64,000 bases of DNA from Candidatus Uabimicrobium amorphum (GTDB taxonomy: Bacteria; Planctomycetota; Uabimicrobiia; Uabimicrobiales; Uabimicrobiaceae): assembly GCF_009002475.1 (NCBI RefSeq), contig NZ_AP019860.1:3596001-3660000 (forward strand), in the 5' to 3' direction. The position numbers and the translations under genes were made by a program. Below the pieces are notes generated by a model. It searched no databases. It saw only the letters and a program-made list of their open reading frames with translations, and was not told the origin of the DNA. Shown in pieces: positions 36,064 to 46,037 of the stretch. Each line of letters begins with the position of its first letter. The stretch's first letter is position 1.

Positions 36064-37761
36064 CTATTTTTTCTTTTTAACTTTTGCCCAAGAATCTTTT
36101 AAGGTAATCGTGCGATTAAACACTAATTTGTCTGCGGAGGAGTCTTTGTCTACACAAAAATATCCCACGCGTTCAAACTGGTACTTATCTTCGGCCTTTG
36201 CATCTTTTACACTTGGTTCCAAATACCCGCTAGTCACCGTCAATGAATTTGGATTCAAATTTTCCTCGATTTCACCCTTTGACGGATTTTCCACAGCAAA
36301 TAAATGTTCGTACAAACGCACCTCTGCTTCCAGCGCATGTTTTGCAGAAACCCAGTGTATAGTTGCTTTGACCTTGCGGTTGTCCGCAGAACTACCACCT
36401 TTTGTCTCGGGATCATATGTGCAATGAACTTCGAGAATCTCACCGTTATCATCTTTGACGACATCCGTACAAGTCACATAGTATCCATACCGCAAACGTA
36501 CCTCGCGACCAACCGTCATGCGAAAATACTTTTTTGGAGGATTTTCCATGAAGTCATCTTGTTCGATGTATAGCACCTTGGAAAAAGGCACTTGTCTGGT
36601 ACCATAACTTTCATCGGTCGGGTGATTCGGCGCATCGAGAAGCTCTTCTTTGTCTTCAGGGTAATTGGTAATAACCAGTTTCAGAGGCTTCAATACTCCC
36701 ATTACCCGCGGTGCAATACTATTCAAGTCTTCGCGGACAAAATAATCTAGTAATGCCATTTCGATGGTGTTTTCGCGTTTCGCAACCCCAACTCTTTCAC
36801 AAAGATTGCGAATTGCGCGCGCTGTAAATCCCCGGCGACGCATCGCAGCGATTGTCGGCATACGTGGATCGTCCCAACCATCGACAATCTTGTCATTCAC
36901 CATTCTCGTCATATGGCGTTTTCCCATAATGACATGCGTTAAATTTAACTTGGCAAACTCAATTTGTTGCGGATGGCACTCTGTTCCTATTTCGTCCAAA
37001 CACCAGTCATACAATGGTCGATGGTTTTCAAATTCCAGTGTACAAATGGAATGGGTAATCCCCTCAATAGCATCGGAAGTGCAGTGTGCATAATCGTACA
37101 TTGGATAGATACACCACTTGTCTCCTGTACGATGGTGATGTACTTTACGAATACGATACAAAGCTGGATCGCGCATATTTAGGTTTGGCGAAGCCATATC
37201 AATTTTCGCACGTAAGATATGCTCACCTTCGGCAAACTCCCCATCGCGCATTTTTTGAAACAATTCGAGATTTTCCTCTACAGATCGATCGCGGTAAGGA
37301 CTGTTTTTGCCCGGCTCTGTCAATGAACCACGATACTCACGTATTTGTTCGGCATTTAAACTACATACATATGCCTTGCCCTTTTTGATGAGTGTCACGG
37401 CATATTCATAGAGTTTTTCAAAATAATCCGATGCGAAAAATTGGTTTTCTCCCCAGTCGCATCCCAGCCACTTGATGTCACGCTTAATTGCTTCGACGTA
37501 TTCCGTGTCCTCTTTTTCCGGATTGGTGTCATCGAAACGCAAATGAAATGTTCCGCCGTATTCTTCAGCAAGAGTGAAGTTTAAAAAAATGGATTTTGCA
37601 TGTCCAATATGCAAATAACCATTTGGCTCTGGAGGAAAGCGCGTCACCACCTTGCCATCGTTTTTGTTTTCCGCAATATCTTTTTCAATGATATTTTTAA
37701 TAAAATGAATTGGTTCTTCCTTTGAATTTTCTTCATTTGCGGAATCGTTAGATTTTTTCAT
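36064..37761 (-). CDS. glnS: Glutaminyl-tRNA synthetase
   Basis: 565 residues. Class I features: [19 protein letters not shown] with HIGH at 51-54, [17 protein letters not shown], the family-specific [20 protein letters not shown] and [16 protein letters not shown], and the KMSKS counterpart around [12 protein letters not shown]. The C-terminal anticodon-binding beta-barrels are complete ([19 protein letters not shown]). It charges tRNA-Gln directly, so this organism need not rely on the Glu-tRNA amidotransferase route for Gln. It is the first gene of an operon with the selenoprotein. Confidence 0.97.
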   Translation of the reverse strand: MKKSNDSANEENSKEEPIHFIKNIIEKDIAENKNDGKVVTRFPPEPNGYLHIGHAKSIFLNFTLAEEYGGTFHLRFDDTNPEKEDTEYVEAIKRDIKWLGCDWGENQFFASDYFEKLYEYAVTLIKKGKAYVCSLNAEQIREYRGSLTEPGKNSPYRDRSVEENLELFQKMRDGEFAEGEHILRAKIDMASPNLNMRDPALYRIRKVHHHRTGDKWCIYPMYDYAHCTSDAIEGITHSICTLEFENHRPLYDWCLDEIGTECHPQQIEFAKLNLTHVIMGKRHMTRMVNDKIVDGWDDPRMPTIAAMRRRGFTARAIRNLCERVGVAKRENTIEMALLDYFVREDLNSIAPRVMGVLKPLKLVITNYPEDKEELLDAPNHPTDESYGTRQVPFSKVLYIEQDDFMENPPKKYFRMTVGREVRLRYGYYVTCTDVVKDDNGEILEVHCTYDPETKGGSSADNRKVKATIHWVSAKHALEAEVRLYEHLFAVENPSKGEIEENLNPNSLTVTSGYLEPSVKDAKAEDKYQFERVGYFCVDKDSSADKLVFNRTITLKDSWAKVKKKK

Positions 37762-37810
37762 ATCTCATGGGCCTTTTTAAATATACAATGTTGGTACTTA
37801 AATTTTTTTA

Positions 37811-37975
37811 TCAATTAGGACTGTAATCGTCGCCGTCACGTAAGCCGTAATCGCAATCGTCACCGTAGCCGTAGTCGTCACCGTGACCATGACCGTGACC
37901 GATACTGTTTTTCGATCACTAGTATTCTACGATTACAATTATAATTACCGTGACAACCACCGTCATGGTTAGGGC
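37811..37975. repeat. Degenerate GTnACC hexanucleotide array
   Basis: In the 293-bp gap before the nuclease-helicase gene, about 14 hexamers of the GTCACC/GTAGCC/GTGACC type run from about 37829 to 37911. After ~40 nt of A/T-rich sequence a shorter stretch with the same words (ACCGTGACAACCACCGTCATGG) follows. No open frame is supported. The function is unknown. Confidence 0.7.
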
Positions 37976-38054
37976 CACGTATTCGAAAAAGACGCCCTAA
38001 TATGCTTTTACAGAACTATACACTGTTTTTTACGGTTCGCAACAAAAAATAACT

Positions 38055-40361
38055 ATGTCTGAAAATTATTTTATAAAAACTTCGGTGCGAGAACTTGTGG
38101 AGTTTGTGTTACGCAGTGGCGATTTACGTCATGTGGTTACACACAAAAGTCGTTTAACAGACGCCATTCATGCACATACATTACTGCAAGAGCAAAGTCC
38201 CGAAGGGTATATCCCCGAGGTCAGCCTCAAACACACTTTTATCTCGCAAAATATCCATCTACAAGTCCAAGGCCGCGCCGACGGAATATACACAAACGAT
38301 GATGGCGTTTTAATTGATGAAATCAAGACGACTTACATTCCCGCAGACGATATACAGGATAATCCTGTGCATTGGGCGCAAGCAAAAATGTACGCTTTCA
38401 TTTACTCCACGGACAACGATATAGAACAAATTCGGGTACGTCTTACTTATTTTCAGATGGAAACCAATGAATCCCACTATTTCGTGAAGGAATTTTCTTT
38501 TTCACAGCTATGTGATTTCGCCCAAGAAATCTCTGAAAAGTATTTTGTGTGGCTACACAAGAAAGTGGCATGGTTGGAAAAACGTCATCACTCCATCTGC
38601 ACATTGAACTTTCCGTTCCAAAATTTGCGCCGTGGGCAACAACACCTTATAGATACGGTCGTAAACTGTATTGAAGAAGGGACAAAACTTTATGTTCAAG
38701 CCCCCACAGGCATTGGAAAAACTATTGCGACACTATACCCGGCAATAAAAAGTATAGAAGACAAAATTTTTTATCTTACCGCAAAAAATACTGGCCATCA
38801 AATCCCACAAGAATCTTTGGCACAAATGCGCAAGTGTGGTTTAAAGTGTAAATCCATCGTGATTACCGCAAAAGACAAGATATGTATCTGCGAAACAAAA
38901 GACATCAACAACTGCGAATTTACCACAGGATATTTCGATCGCATTAACGACGCCATAAACGATATATTACAACTAGACGACTGGAATGCACAGGTGATTC
39001 GTAGCTATGCGCAAAAACATCGTCTATGTCCATATGAATTTTCACTAGAATTGTCCCTGTGGGCAGACTGTGTTATTTGCGATTACAACTATGCTTTTGA
39101 TCCACGTGTTTACTTGCGACGTTTTTTTCAAGATACCCGTGGCAATTACATTTTTTTAGTTGACGAAGCGCACAACTTAATTGATCGCGCTCGTGTGATG
39201 TTTTCCGCACAGATAGAAAAAAAACATGTGCTTGAAGTGCGACGCAGTGTAAAAACACGCTATCCCACCATTGGTAAAAAACTGTACAAGATCAATACGA
39301 CACTTTTGCAGATGAAAAAAAATGGTGAAGAAAATATCGCGGACGACATACTAGAAGAATTTCTGGAAACCGTTCAGGATGCCTGCAATGAGATCGACCG
39401 TTTTATAGGCCAAAAAGACGATATTCCCGCAGAACTCATGGACTTTTATTTTTCATTACTCGCATTCTTACGCGTGGCGACGGAATTCTTAGATGACAAT
39501 TACCGCGTGCACTTTGAATGCAAAAGTGGTGACTTATACCTATGGTGTATTAACGCCAGCGATTTGTTGGCGAAGTCCTTTGCAAAAGCCACCAGCAGTA
39601 TACTTTTTTCGGCAACGCTCATTCCCATGGATTACTGCCGCCATTTCTTGGGAGCAGAAGAACAAGATACCTCTCTCAAATTATCTTCACCATTTCCCTT
39701 GGCGAACTTAGGGTTATTTACCGCAGCACATATTGATACCTCATATCGTTATCGCGATTTCAGCTATGAGCCCATCGCGGATTACATCGCCGTAGTTTCA
39801 CAAAGTAAAAAAGGTAACTATTTGGCTTTTTTCCCTTCGTATGTTTATTTATCCAAAGTACTCGAAGTATTTCACGCAAAGTATTCGTTTATCGACACCC
39901 TAGAACAACAACGCAACATGAATGACGAAGATCGACAACAATTTTTACAAAATTTTACTCCAAATAACAGCGAATCATTGGTAGGATTTGTGGTATTAGG
40001 AGGGATTTTTTCGGAAGGAATTGATTTAGTTGGCGAAAGAATATCAGGTGTCATAAACGTAGGTGTAGGCCTTCCGCAAATTGGCACAAAACGCAATCTA
40101 ATTCGCGATCATTTTAATGAAAAGGAAGAAAATGGTTTTGCCTACGCATACGCCTACCCAGGAATGAATCGCGTAATGCAAGCAGCCGGTAGAGTAATTC
40201 GTACCGAAACAGATGTGGGAGTGGTGCTACTCATTGGACGACGCTTTATTCAACCACTATACCGCGAAACCATGCCAAACCATTGGTACCCTCGCGGCGT
40301 GCAAAACCCCCAGCATCTCGAAGCTCTGCTGGAAAGTTTCTGGAAATACCCTCGTGAATAA
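38055..40361 (+). CDS. Nuclease-XPD/DinG-type helicase fusion
   Basis: 768 residues. The N-terminal ~190 residues hold a PD-(D/E)XK-like site: GRADGIYTNDDGVLIDEIKTT gives D and the E-x-K, with Gln in the following helix, as in RecB/Cas4-type nucleases. The helicase follows: RRGQQHLIDTV, Walker A APTGIGKT, four spaced Cys typical of the XPD iron-sulfur domain (KICICETKDINNCEF, CPYEF, DCVICDYNYAF), VDEAHNL, and motif VI MQAAGRVIRTETD. It should unwind 5'-3'. DinG/XPD proteins with an N-terminal nuclease are known. A role in DNA repair or genome defence is likely but not fixed by context. No clear ribosome site was seen; tspO lies 64 nt downstream. Confidence 0.88.
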   Translation: MSENYFIKTSVRELVEFVLRSGDLRHVVTHKSRLTDAIHAHTLLQEQSPEGYIPEVSLKHTFISQNIHLQVQGRADGIYTNDDGVLIDEIKTTYIPADDIQDNPVHWAQAKMYAFIYSTDNDIEQIRVRLTYFQMETNESHYFVKEFSFSQLCDFAQEISEKYFVWLHKKVAWLEKRHHSICTLNFPFQNLRRGQQHLIDTVVNCIEEGTKLYVQAPTGIGKTIATLYPAIKSIEDKIFYLTAKNTGHQIPQESLAQMRKCGLKCKSIVITAKDKICICETKDINNCEFTTGYFDRINDAINDILQLDDWNAQVIRSYAQKHRLCPYEFSLELSLWADCVICDYNYAFDPRVYLRRFFQDTRGNYIFLVDEAHNLIDRARVMFSAQIEKKHVLEVRRSVKTRYPTIGKKLYKINTTLLQMKKNGEENIADDILEEFLETVQDACNEIDRFIGQKDDIPAELMDFYFSLLAFLRVATEFLDDNYRVHFECKSGDLYLWCINASDLLAKSFAKATSSILFSATLIPMDYCRHFLGAEEQDTSLKLSSPFPLANLGLFTAAHIDTSYRYRDFSYEPIADYIAVVSQSKKGNYLAFFPSYVYLSKVLEVFHAKYSFIDTLEQQRNMNDEDRQQFLQNFTPNNSESLVGFVVLGGIFSEGIDLVGERISGVINVGVGLPQIGTKRNLIRDHFNEKEENGFAYAYAYPGMNRVMQAAGRVIRTETDVGVVLLIGRRFIQPLYRETMPNHWYPRGVQNPQHLEALLESFWKYPRE

Positions 40362-40425
40362 CGATTACTTTTGAAATAATAATTTTTGGCAGGAAAACCT
40401 GTTAGAAAAATAGGAGAATAACAAA

Positions 40426-40884
40426 ATGCGTAGTGTACTCACATTTCTAACATTTTGGATTTTGTGTTATCTACCCGCACTCAGTGGAATATTTTTTCGT
40501 CCGGGAGAATGGTATCAGCAACTCAACAAACCAACATGGACACCACCGAATTGGCTTTTTGGACCGGTGTGGACCTTGTTGTATTTCTCCATCGCGGTTT
40601 CTGGTTTTATGGTGTGGCGTAAAATTGAAAAAGAACAACGTCTAAAGGCTTATTTACCTTTTGCGGCGCATCTAATTCTAAACGCAATATGGTCGTATTT
40701 GTTTTTTGGTATCAACGAAGTAGGCTTTGCTTTTGCAGAAATTTGCGTTTTATGGATTACAATTTTGATCAATATTGTGATGTTTGCCAAAATTTTTCGT
40801 CCTGCCGCATTTATTTTAATCCCCTACGCTTTGTGGGTAGCTTTTGCCGCAGCACTCAACTTTGCTATTGTCAGCATGAATTAA
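40426..40884 (+). CDS. tspO: TspO/MBR-family membrane protein
   Basis: 152 residues with AGGAGA eight nt before the ATG. Five helices with the family motifs: WYQQLNKPTWTPPNWLFGPVW in the first loop and TM2, ALNAIWSYLFFG-like sequence in TM3-4, and the final helix FAAALNFAI. TspO proteins bind porphyrins or isoprenoids and respond to oxidative or light stress. It is the second gene in a run with the nuclease-helicase and ends at a bidirectional terminator. Confidence 0.93.
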   Translation: MRSVLTFLTFWILCYLPALSGIFFRPGEWYQQLNKPTWTPPNWLFGPVWTLLYFSIAVSGFMVWRKIEKEQRLKAYLPFAAHLILNAIWSYLFFGINEVGFAFAEICVLWITILINIVMFAKIFRPAAFILIPYALWVAFAAALNFAIVSMN

Positions 40885-40887
40885 TAC

Positions 40888-40936
40888 AAAAGTGATAGAA
40901 TTTAGGCATTACATTCTAAATTCTATCGCTTTTTTA
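40888..40936. terminator. Bidirectional Rho-independent terminator
   Basis: A stem of about 15 bp with loop GCATTACATT (40891-40905 with 40916-40930), flanked by A3 and T6, lies between convergent tspO and the TPR lipoprotein gene. Confidence 0.9.
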
Positions 40937-41731
40937 CTCAATAGACTCTAGCAGTTTTTGCGCTTCTTTCTTGCTTTCTTGTAAGGCATGTGACATATCG
41001 ACAAAGTCTTCTCGTGAAACAACTTGTTGCAACAGTTCTCTTGCTTCCTCTAGCTCATCGTCTTCTATATGAACTTGCGCTCTCGCGACTAGATTTCCGG
41101 CATAATTGGGAGCAATTTCCATTGCCTTTTCAAAGTGTTCTATGGCAAGGTCTAAATCACCAATTCCAAGACTTTCTGGGGCTTGTAGATAAATGTAACC
41201 CAGCAGACGGTGTGGCCCTGCATTGGAAAAGCTACCATCGATTTCCGCTGCTTTTTTCCCGGATTTGAGCATTTGCTCTATACGTCCCATTGATGTCAAG
41301 GTGTGCAATTGTGAATACAGTCCTAAACAGATCGCTTGGTAGTATAAACACGGTGCAGATTTAGAATCTGCCTGCATCCCTTGCTGGGCGTATTTAATTC
41401 CCGCCAACGCAAAGGAATCTTTTTTGTCATTGTCATCTGTAAGGTCATATAGACTGTGGTAGGCACGTGATACACGCCAATACGCATCCGCATAGTACGG
41501 ATCTTTTTCTATGGCACTTTTTGCCATGGCTATCGATTTTTCTAACGAATCGACGTTGTGTTGTAAATACAACTCATCCACTTGTACCATTAGTTTTTCG
41601 ATCAATTTTTGTTGTTGCTGTTGTTCTTCTTTACTTTGAAGTGTTTTTTGTGGTAAATTTTCAACACTTACTGGTGTACTACAACAAGCTGTGAAAAATA
41701 CGGCGCAAACAAAAAGAATAATCGTTTTCAT
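40934..41731 (-). CDS. TPR lipoprotein
   Basis: 265 residues. Its ATG overlaps the upstream stop (ATGA). Signal sequence with lipobox FTAC, then a Gln/Glu-rich coiled stretch and about five TPR-like helical pairs (YADAYWRVSRAYHSLY, AIEHFEKAMEIAPNYAG, EEARELLQQV). The middle (CLYYQAICLGLYSQLHT) resembles TatT-type periplasmic helical lipoproteins. It likely acts with the MMPL transporter and the PhnD-like protein of the same operon as a periplasmic scaffold. Confidence 0.78.
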   Translation of the reverse strand: MKTIILFVCAVFFTACCSTPVSVENLPQKTLQSKEEQQQQQKLIEKLMVQVDELYLQHNVDSLEKSIAMAKSAIEKDPYYADAYWRVSRAYHSLYDLTDDNDKKDSFALAGIKYAQQGMQADSKSAPCLYYQAICLGLYSQLHTLTSMGRIEQMLKSGKKAAEIDGSFSNAGPHRLLGYIYLQAPESLGIGDLDLAIEHFEKAMEIAPNYAGNLVARAQVHIEDDELEEARELLQQVVSREDFVDMSHALQESKKEAQKLLESIE

Positions 41732-42525
41732 TGTTTTGCCTGTCGTAACTTTGCAAATGCTTTGCTATCTACTTTACCAAAAGAATCGATTTGAAACAGT
41801 TGCAATAATTTCTTACCTTGTTCGTCGTCTTGTAGTTTTTGCATGGCTTCCAGTACTTTGGAAGAAGAAGGACCAAAACTCACCACCGGCATTGTCGGAA
41901 CTGCGGGAGAATTTAATACGATGCGTATTTTTTTACCTTGTTTGTTGAGTAAATGTTGGATACTTTCCGCTTGGAAATTATCAAGTATTACCGCATCCAT
42001 TTTGCCGCGAAATAATCTTTTGACGTATGAATAAGGCCGGCTGGTCGACTTTGTCGCACTATGATTTTTCCAATTGCTGTTACCGCGAAAAAAAAGATGT
42101 GATAGGCAGTCCATTTCATAGAGATGATTACTGGCGACTTTTTTACCTCGCAGTGATTGAAGTGAATTGATTTTCGAATTTTCGGCAACCGCCACCACAT
42201 AGTTCATTTTGTTTTGTTTTTGGATATAAACTTGTAACTGTAATTGTAAATTAAAGTTTTTGTAATGCTTTAAATAAAAAGCGGTGCTAACTATGCCCAA
42301 TTGAGGTTTATTTTTATTTATAAACTTCATTGCCGACGATTCGTCATTGAAGTATGTTGCGGTCACTTTTGTTTTTGCCAACTTGGAGAGAGTTTTTGCA
42401 AACGTGTCCATGGTTTGTTGTGCTTGTTTTGTCGAAGCAGGTCCACCTGGTTTTATGAGAATAATTTGCTGTGCATTGCAACAGCAAATAACAATAAATA
42501 TAAAAAATAAATGCATCGCTTTCAT
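41728..42525 (-). CDS. PhnD-like periplasmic binding protein
   Basis: 265 residues from the ATG at 42523-42525, 2 nt after the MMPL stop. Signal peptide LFFIFIVICCCNAQ, with a possible lipobox Cys, then the type-2 periplasmic fold seen in phosphate/phosphonate-binding PhnD proteins: KPQLGIVSTAFYLKH, NYVVAVAENSKINSLQSLRG and KMDAVILDNFQAE. Residues that bind phosphonate in PhnD are not confirmed. No ABC permease or ATPase is adjacent, so it is more likely a partner of the MMPL transporter than of an importer. Confidence 0.75.
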   Translation of the reverse strand: MKAMHLFFIFIVICCCNAQQIILIKPGGPASTKQAQQTMDTFAKTLSKLAKTKVTATYFNDESSAMKFINKNKPQLGIVSTAFYLKHYKNFNLQLQLQVYIQKQNKMNYVVAVAENSKINSLQSLRGKKVASNHLYEMDCLSHLFFRGNSNWKNHSATKSTSRPYSYVKRLFRGKMDAVILDNFQAESIQHLLNKQGKKIRIVLNSPAVPTMPVVSFGPSSSKVLEAMQKLQDDEQGKKLLQLFQIDSFGKVDSKAFAKLRQAKQ

Positions 42526-42527
42526 CT

Positions 42528-45182
42528 TTATTCTCTTTTCCCTTGTAATATCCTTAGTATAGCAGGTAACAGTACTACACTGGTGTACAAACAACACATA
42601 ACTCCGATTACCATCATCATTCCAAGACTACTCAACCCCTGGTAGTCAGCGAAAGACAAACTTCCGAAACCAATGGCTGTTGTCAACGATGTTATCAAAA
42701 TCGCATGCCCTGTAGATGCGATAATTTTATCAATTTCGTGTTGTTTTTCGCGAAAATATCTATGGGCAATGTGAATACCATGATCAGCACCAATTCCGAA
42801 TATAAGGGGTAGTGCTACCAAGTTTGCAGGGTTAATGCGAATACCTAAAACATACATAAGCCCGATCATTAAAACCCCTCCACAAACTAGAGGTATAATA
42901 GTTAATATTGCAACATACAAACTTTTAAATTCAAATAGTAGTAAAATAAAAATGGCAATGATTGCCATGACCCCTGCTCGTTGATAACCTTCTTTCATTG
43001 TTGTCAACGTATCGTAAAAGCCGACAAGTGGGCCCGTTACTTTATGGCTTACTTGGTGTACTTGTTCTACGAATTCGCGAAGATATTTTTCCTCACCTAT
43101 GTTATTTTTAGGATATATGTATATCGCAGACAAGTTATTTTTTCCAATAAAATGTTCATAAATGGGTTTTGGTAGTTTGTTTATGGAAAAGGGCTTCACA
43201 TCTATGTATTGTTGTATTTTCTGTGCCGATGCACGAAATTGTTGAAGTAAATGCTGTTGGTAAGACACAATAATCTTTTCATTTTTTGCATAATCTTGTG
43301 CCTGTATCTTTTCAATAAGCTCCTCAGTTGCATTCACAATGTCATCTAGAAAATCAAGTAGTTGTTGGTTGTTACCCCCAATACCACTTAGAGCACTCTC
43401 TAGGTGAATTTCACATTGGTCTAACAAAGACTCTAACGAATCAATGAGTGATTCCTGGGATATTTTTCCCGAAACTTTATTTGGTTTCCATTCTAAAAAA
43501 AGAGGCCGTAGTTTGTCAATGGTCGCCATTTTTTCCTGTTCATCTTTCGGAATCAAATCCGCTATCGACACAACTTTTTCTACAGCGGATAGTTTTTCCA
43601 AATCATCTACGATTGTTTTGAGTGAATCTAACTCATTTTTGTCGTGGAGTAATACGGCAAAACGCGAAGAAAAACCATATTTGGTGATTTCTTTCTCTAC
43701 AGAAACTGCGACAGAGTTCTTTTTCTGCAATTTGAGAAGATCATAATCAAAGTGAGTGTTAAAAATGGCAACGCAACCCAAACCAACGCATATCATCGTA
43801 ACAGTAACTACGATCTTCGGGTATTGTAAAATACGGTGCACAACACGAATCCACATTGATTTACGCATTTTGTAGGCGCTTTTAGACTTTTTATACGTTG
43901 AAGAGAACAATGCTGGCAAAATAAGTAACATGAAGAGTGCGCACAGTAAAATGCCAATCGCCCCGAGAACGCCTAATTGATATGTTCCCTTAAAACCCGA
44001 AAAAGAACTAATAAAGAATGCACCCGCAGTGGTAATGGCACTGGTAACAATCGCACGCCCGTTATGTGAAATTGAGGAATGAATTGCCGCATCGTTATCT
44101 TTTTCTTCACACAATGCCTCATGATAACTCTGCACAAGGTGAATACCATAGTCAATGCCCAATCCAACTAAAACGGCGGCAAAAACGATAGACACCACAT
44201 TCAAATACCCGAATAACACAACAGCAAAACCAAAAGTCCACACAACAGCGATCGCCAATACCATGATAGATAGTAACGGCCAAATAAATTTTTGGAAAGA
44301 AATGATAAACAGAAACGTTACGCCAAAAAGAGAGAAAAATGTAATAAGTCCCGCGTCCTTAAAAATATCCTGCATCTCATCAACGACAAGTTTTGGTGCT
44401 CCGGTATAAGAAATCTCCGCAGTATATTTTTTCGCTTCGCTTTCCAAAATTTCTTTTACAGCATTAAAAAAAACCAAATACTTACGATAGTCATCATCGG
44501 TAATGGTCGGATAAATTCTCACCAGTAGGCGATTTTGCGAAAGTATAAAATAGCCATCTTGGTCCATACCAGGCATAGTATCGTAATCGCTTTTGCGATT
44601 TTCAGGAAGAGGTGTTTTATGCAGTTTATTTTCCGTAATGGAGAGATGTAAATCGTTGAGTACTTGCTTTATGTAATTTTGCTGCGGGATGTTTCCTTCG
44701 GAATTTTTGCGAAAAAAATTGGTCACTTCGCCAAAAAATTGAGACAAATCAGTGGTGTTTGCCAATGCGATGAGTTGTGGACCATCACTTCCTATTTCAC
44801 CTACATCACTTTTCTTAGCAAAAAGAAGCCCATAGTCGTAAAAGAATTGTTTATCGGTTTTAAACAGCATTCGGCGTACAAGAGGTTTGTCATCGGCGTC
44901 GCGTAGAGAGAGTATTTTTTGGTGTGTTGCCTCCACAATTTTGCGGGCATCTGGGGAATCAATAATGACATACAGAGCTTTTAATGCACCAAAGTTATCC
45001 GTATATTTTTCATACTCCTGATAGACAGGAGCTTCCTGAAAAACCAACTCAGCATAATCCGTTTTTAGTTCTAACTTAGGAAGCAATGACAATGGCACTA
45101 TTGAAAGAAAAAGTGCTACTATAATAATTGTGTATGATCGCTTTGTGGTAAATAGTGCTAATCTATTGTAGAACCCTTGCAT
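42528..45182 (-). CDS. MMPL/HpnN-type RND lipid transporter
   Basis: 884 residues from the ATG at 45180-45182, with AGGAGA six nt upstream. Two repeated halves, each with one helix, a large periplasmic domain, and five further helices. GLGIDYGIHLVQSYHE and FGIGADHGIHIAHRYFRE are the matching TM4 and TM10 motifs with the proton-relay Asp of the MMPL family. The RND class exporting hopanoids or lipids to the outer membrane has this layout. It is the first gene of an operon with a PhnD-like and a TPR lipoprotein, which may supply periplasmic transfer. The cargo is inferred only. Confidence 0.85.
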   Translation of the reverse strand: MQGFYNRLALFTTKRSYTIIIVALFLSIVPLSLLPKLELKTDYAELVFQEAPVYQEYEKYTDNFGALKALYVIIDSPDARKIVEATHQKILSLRDADDKPLVRRMLFKTDKQFFYDYGLLFAKKSDVGEIGSDGPQLIALANTTDLSQFFGEVTNFFRKNSEGNIPQQNYIKQVLNDLHLSITENKLHKTPLPENRKSDYDTMPGMDQDGYFILSQNRLLVRIYPTITDDDYRKYLVFFNAVKEILESEAKKYTAEISYTGAPKLVVDEMQDIFKDAGLITFFSLFGVTFLFIISFQKFIWPLLSIMVLAIAVVWTFGFAVVLFGYLNVVSIVFAAVLVGLGIDYGIHLVQSYHEALCEEKDNDAAIHSSISHNGRAIVTSAITTAGAFFISSFSGFKGTYQLGVLGAIGILLCALFMLLILPALFSSTYKKSKSAYKMRKSMWIRVVHRILQYPKIVVTVTMICVGLGCVAIFNTHFDYDLLKLQKKNSVAVSVEKEITKYGFSSRFAVLLHDKNELDSLKTIVDDLEKLSAVEKVVSIADLIPKDEQEKMATIDKLRPLFLEWKPNKVSGKISQESLIDSLESLLDQCEIHLESALSGIGGNNQQLLDFLDDIVNATEELIEKIQAQDYAKNEKIIVSYQQHLLQQFRASAQKIQQYIDVKPFSINKLPKPIYEHFIGKNNLSAIYIYPKNNIGEEKYLREFVEQVHQVSHKVTGPLVGFYDTLTTMKEGYQRAGVMAIIAIFILLLFEFKSLYVAILTIIPLVCGGVLMIGLMYVLGIRINPANLVALPLIFGIGADHGIHIAHRYFREKQHEIDKIIASTGHAILITSLTTAIGFGSLSFADYQGLSSLGMMMVIGVMCCLYTSVVLLPAILRILQGKRE

Positions 45183-45401
45183 AATCTCTCCTAAGTTAAA
45201 TGCTGACAAATTTTGCAAATGATACCATTATTGCTATCATTGGTTCAATAAAAAACACTATTTTTACTTGTATTGTCTTTACGTTTCGTTGTTTTAAAGT
45301 GAGATTATCTGAGGGGGAATTTTTTTTCGCCTGTCCCGAGCCCATTTCTAAAAACAGTATCACTCATTTTTCAGAGATGGACTCGCAGACGAAATAGGAT
45401 T

Positions 45402-45929
45402 CTATCTGTTTTTTTTGTCCAAAATAACGTCTTGGTATGAGTTACAGATGTCTCTTATTTCATTAGCTTCTTCCTGATTTACTCCCGAGAGAACTAAAGA
45501 CTCAATCATCAGAGTGACAAAGCGCTCAAAATGAATAGCGTTTAGCCCCATTTGGATCAGTGGGCGATGCACCTGACGTAATTGTTCTTCGGTGTATTCA
45601 ATGCTAGGACCACCAAAAATCATATTGAAAAAGGCTTTTTGTTTTTGAATATTTTCTTCCAGATTTGTGTTGCCAAAAAAGACACTTATTTCCTCATCTT
45701 GGAGAAGTTTATCGTAAAATAAACGAACGGCCTTATCAACAACAGGGTCACCACCAATACGGTTATACAAACTCTCCTTAGGTGCTTCTTCTGTTTTTTC
45801 TTGCTTTGTTTCTTGTTCTTGTTCTACTTGTTGTATTTCCTGCTTTTCGTTTTCTTTGTCTTTTGATCCACAACCACAACAACCAACAAACAATAAGTTG
45901 ACGATCAAAATAAAACCCAAATACTTCAT
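45402..45929 (-). CDS. Lipid-anchored group 1 truncated haemoglobin
   Basis: 175 residues with AAGGAT before the ATG. The N-terminus is a lipoprotein signal with Cys-rich region FVGCCGCG, then ~35 residues of Glu/Gln/Lys tether. The C-terminal ~120 residues are a truncated globin: LYNRIGGDPVVDKAVRLFYDKLLQ, FFNMIFGG, the VHRPL proximal His and AIHFERFVTLM. Truncated haemoglobins bind O2, NO or peroxide; most are cytosolic. Export and lipidation place heme outside the inner membrane, which is uncommon. It stands alone, close to the hexapeptide protein. Confidence 0.85.
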   Translation of the reverse strand: MKYLGFILIVNLLFVGCCGCGSKDKENEKQEIQQVEQEQETKQEKTEEAPKESLYNRIGGDPVVDKAVRLFYDKLLQDEEISVFFGNTNLEENIQKQKAFFNMIFGGPSIEYTEEQLRQVHRPLIQMGLNAIHFERFVTLMIESLVLSGVNQEEANEIRDICNSYQDVILDKKNR

Positions 45930-46037
45930 AATATAATCCTTCCAAAACCAATGTTAAGATATTAACTTAGCAGTAGCTTTTGAGCAAAAAATGTACCAAT
46001 GTTTACTTAACATTATTTATTTTTTAGAGACATTTTG

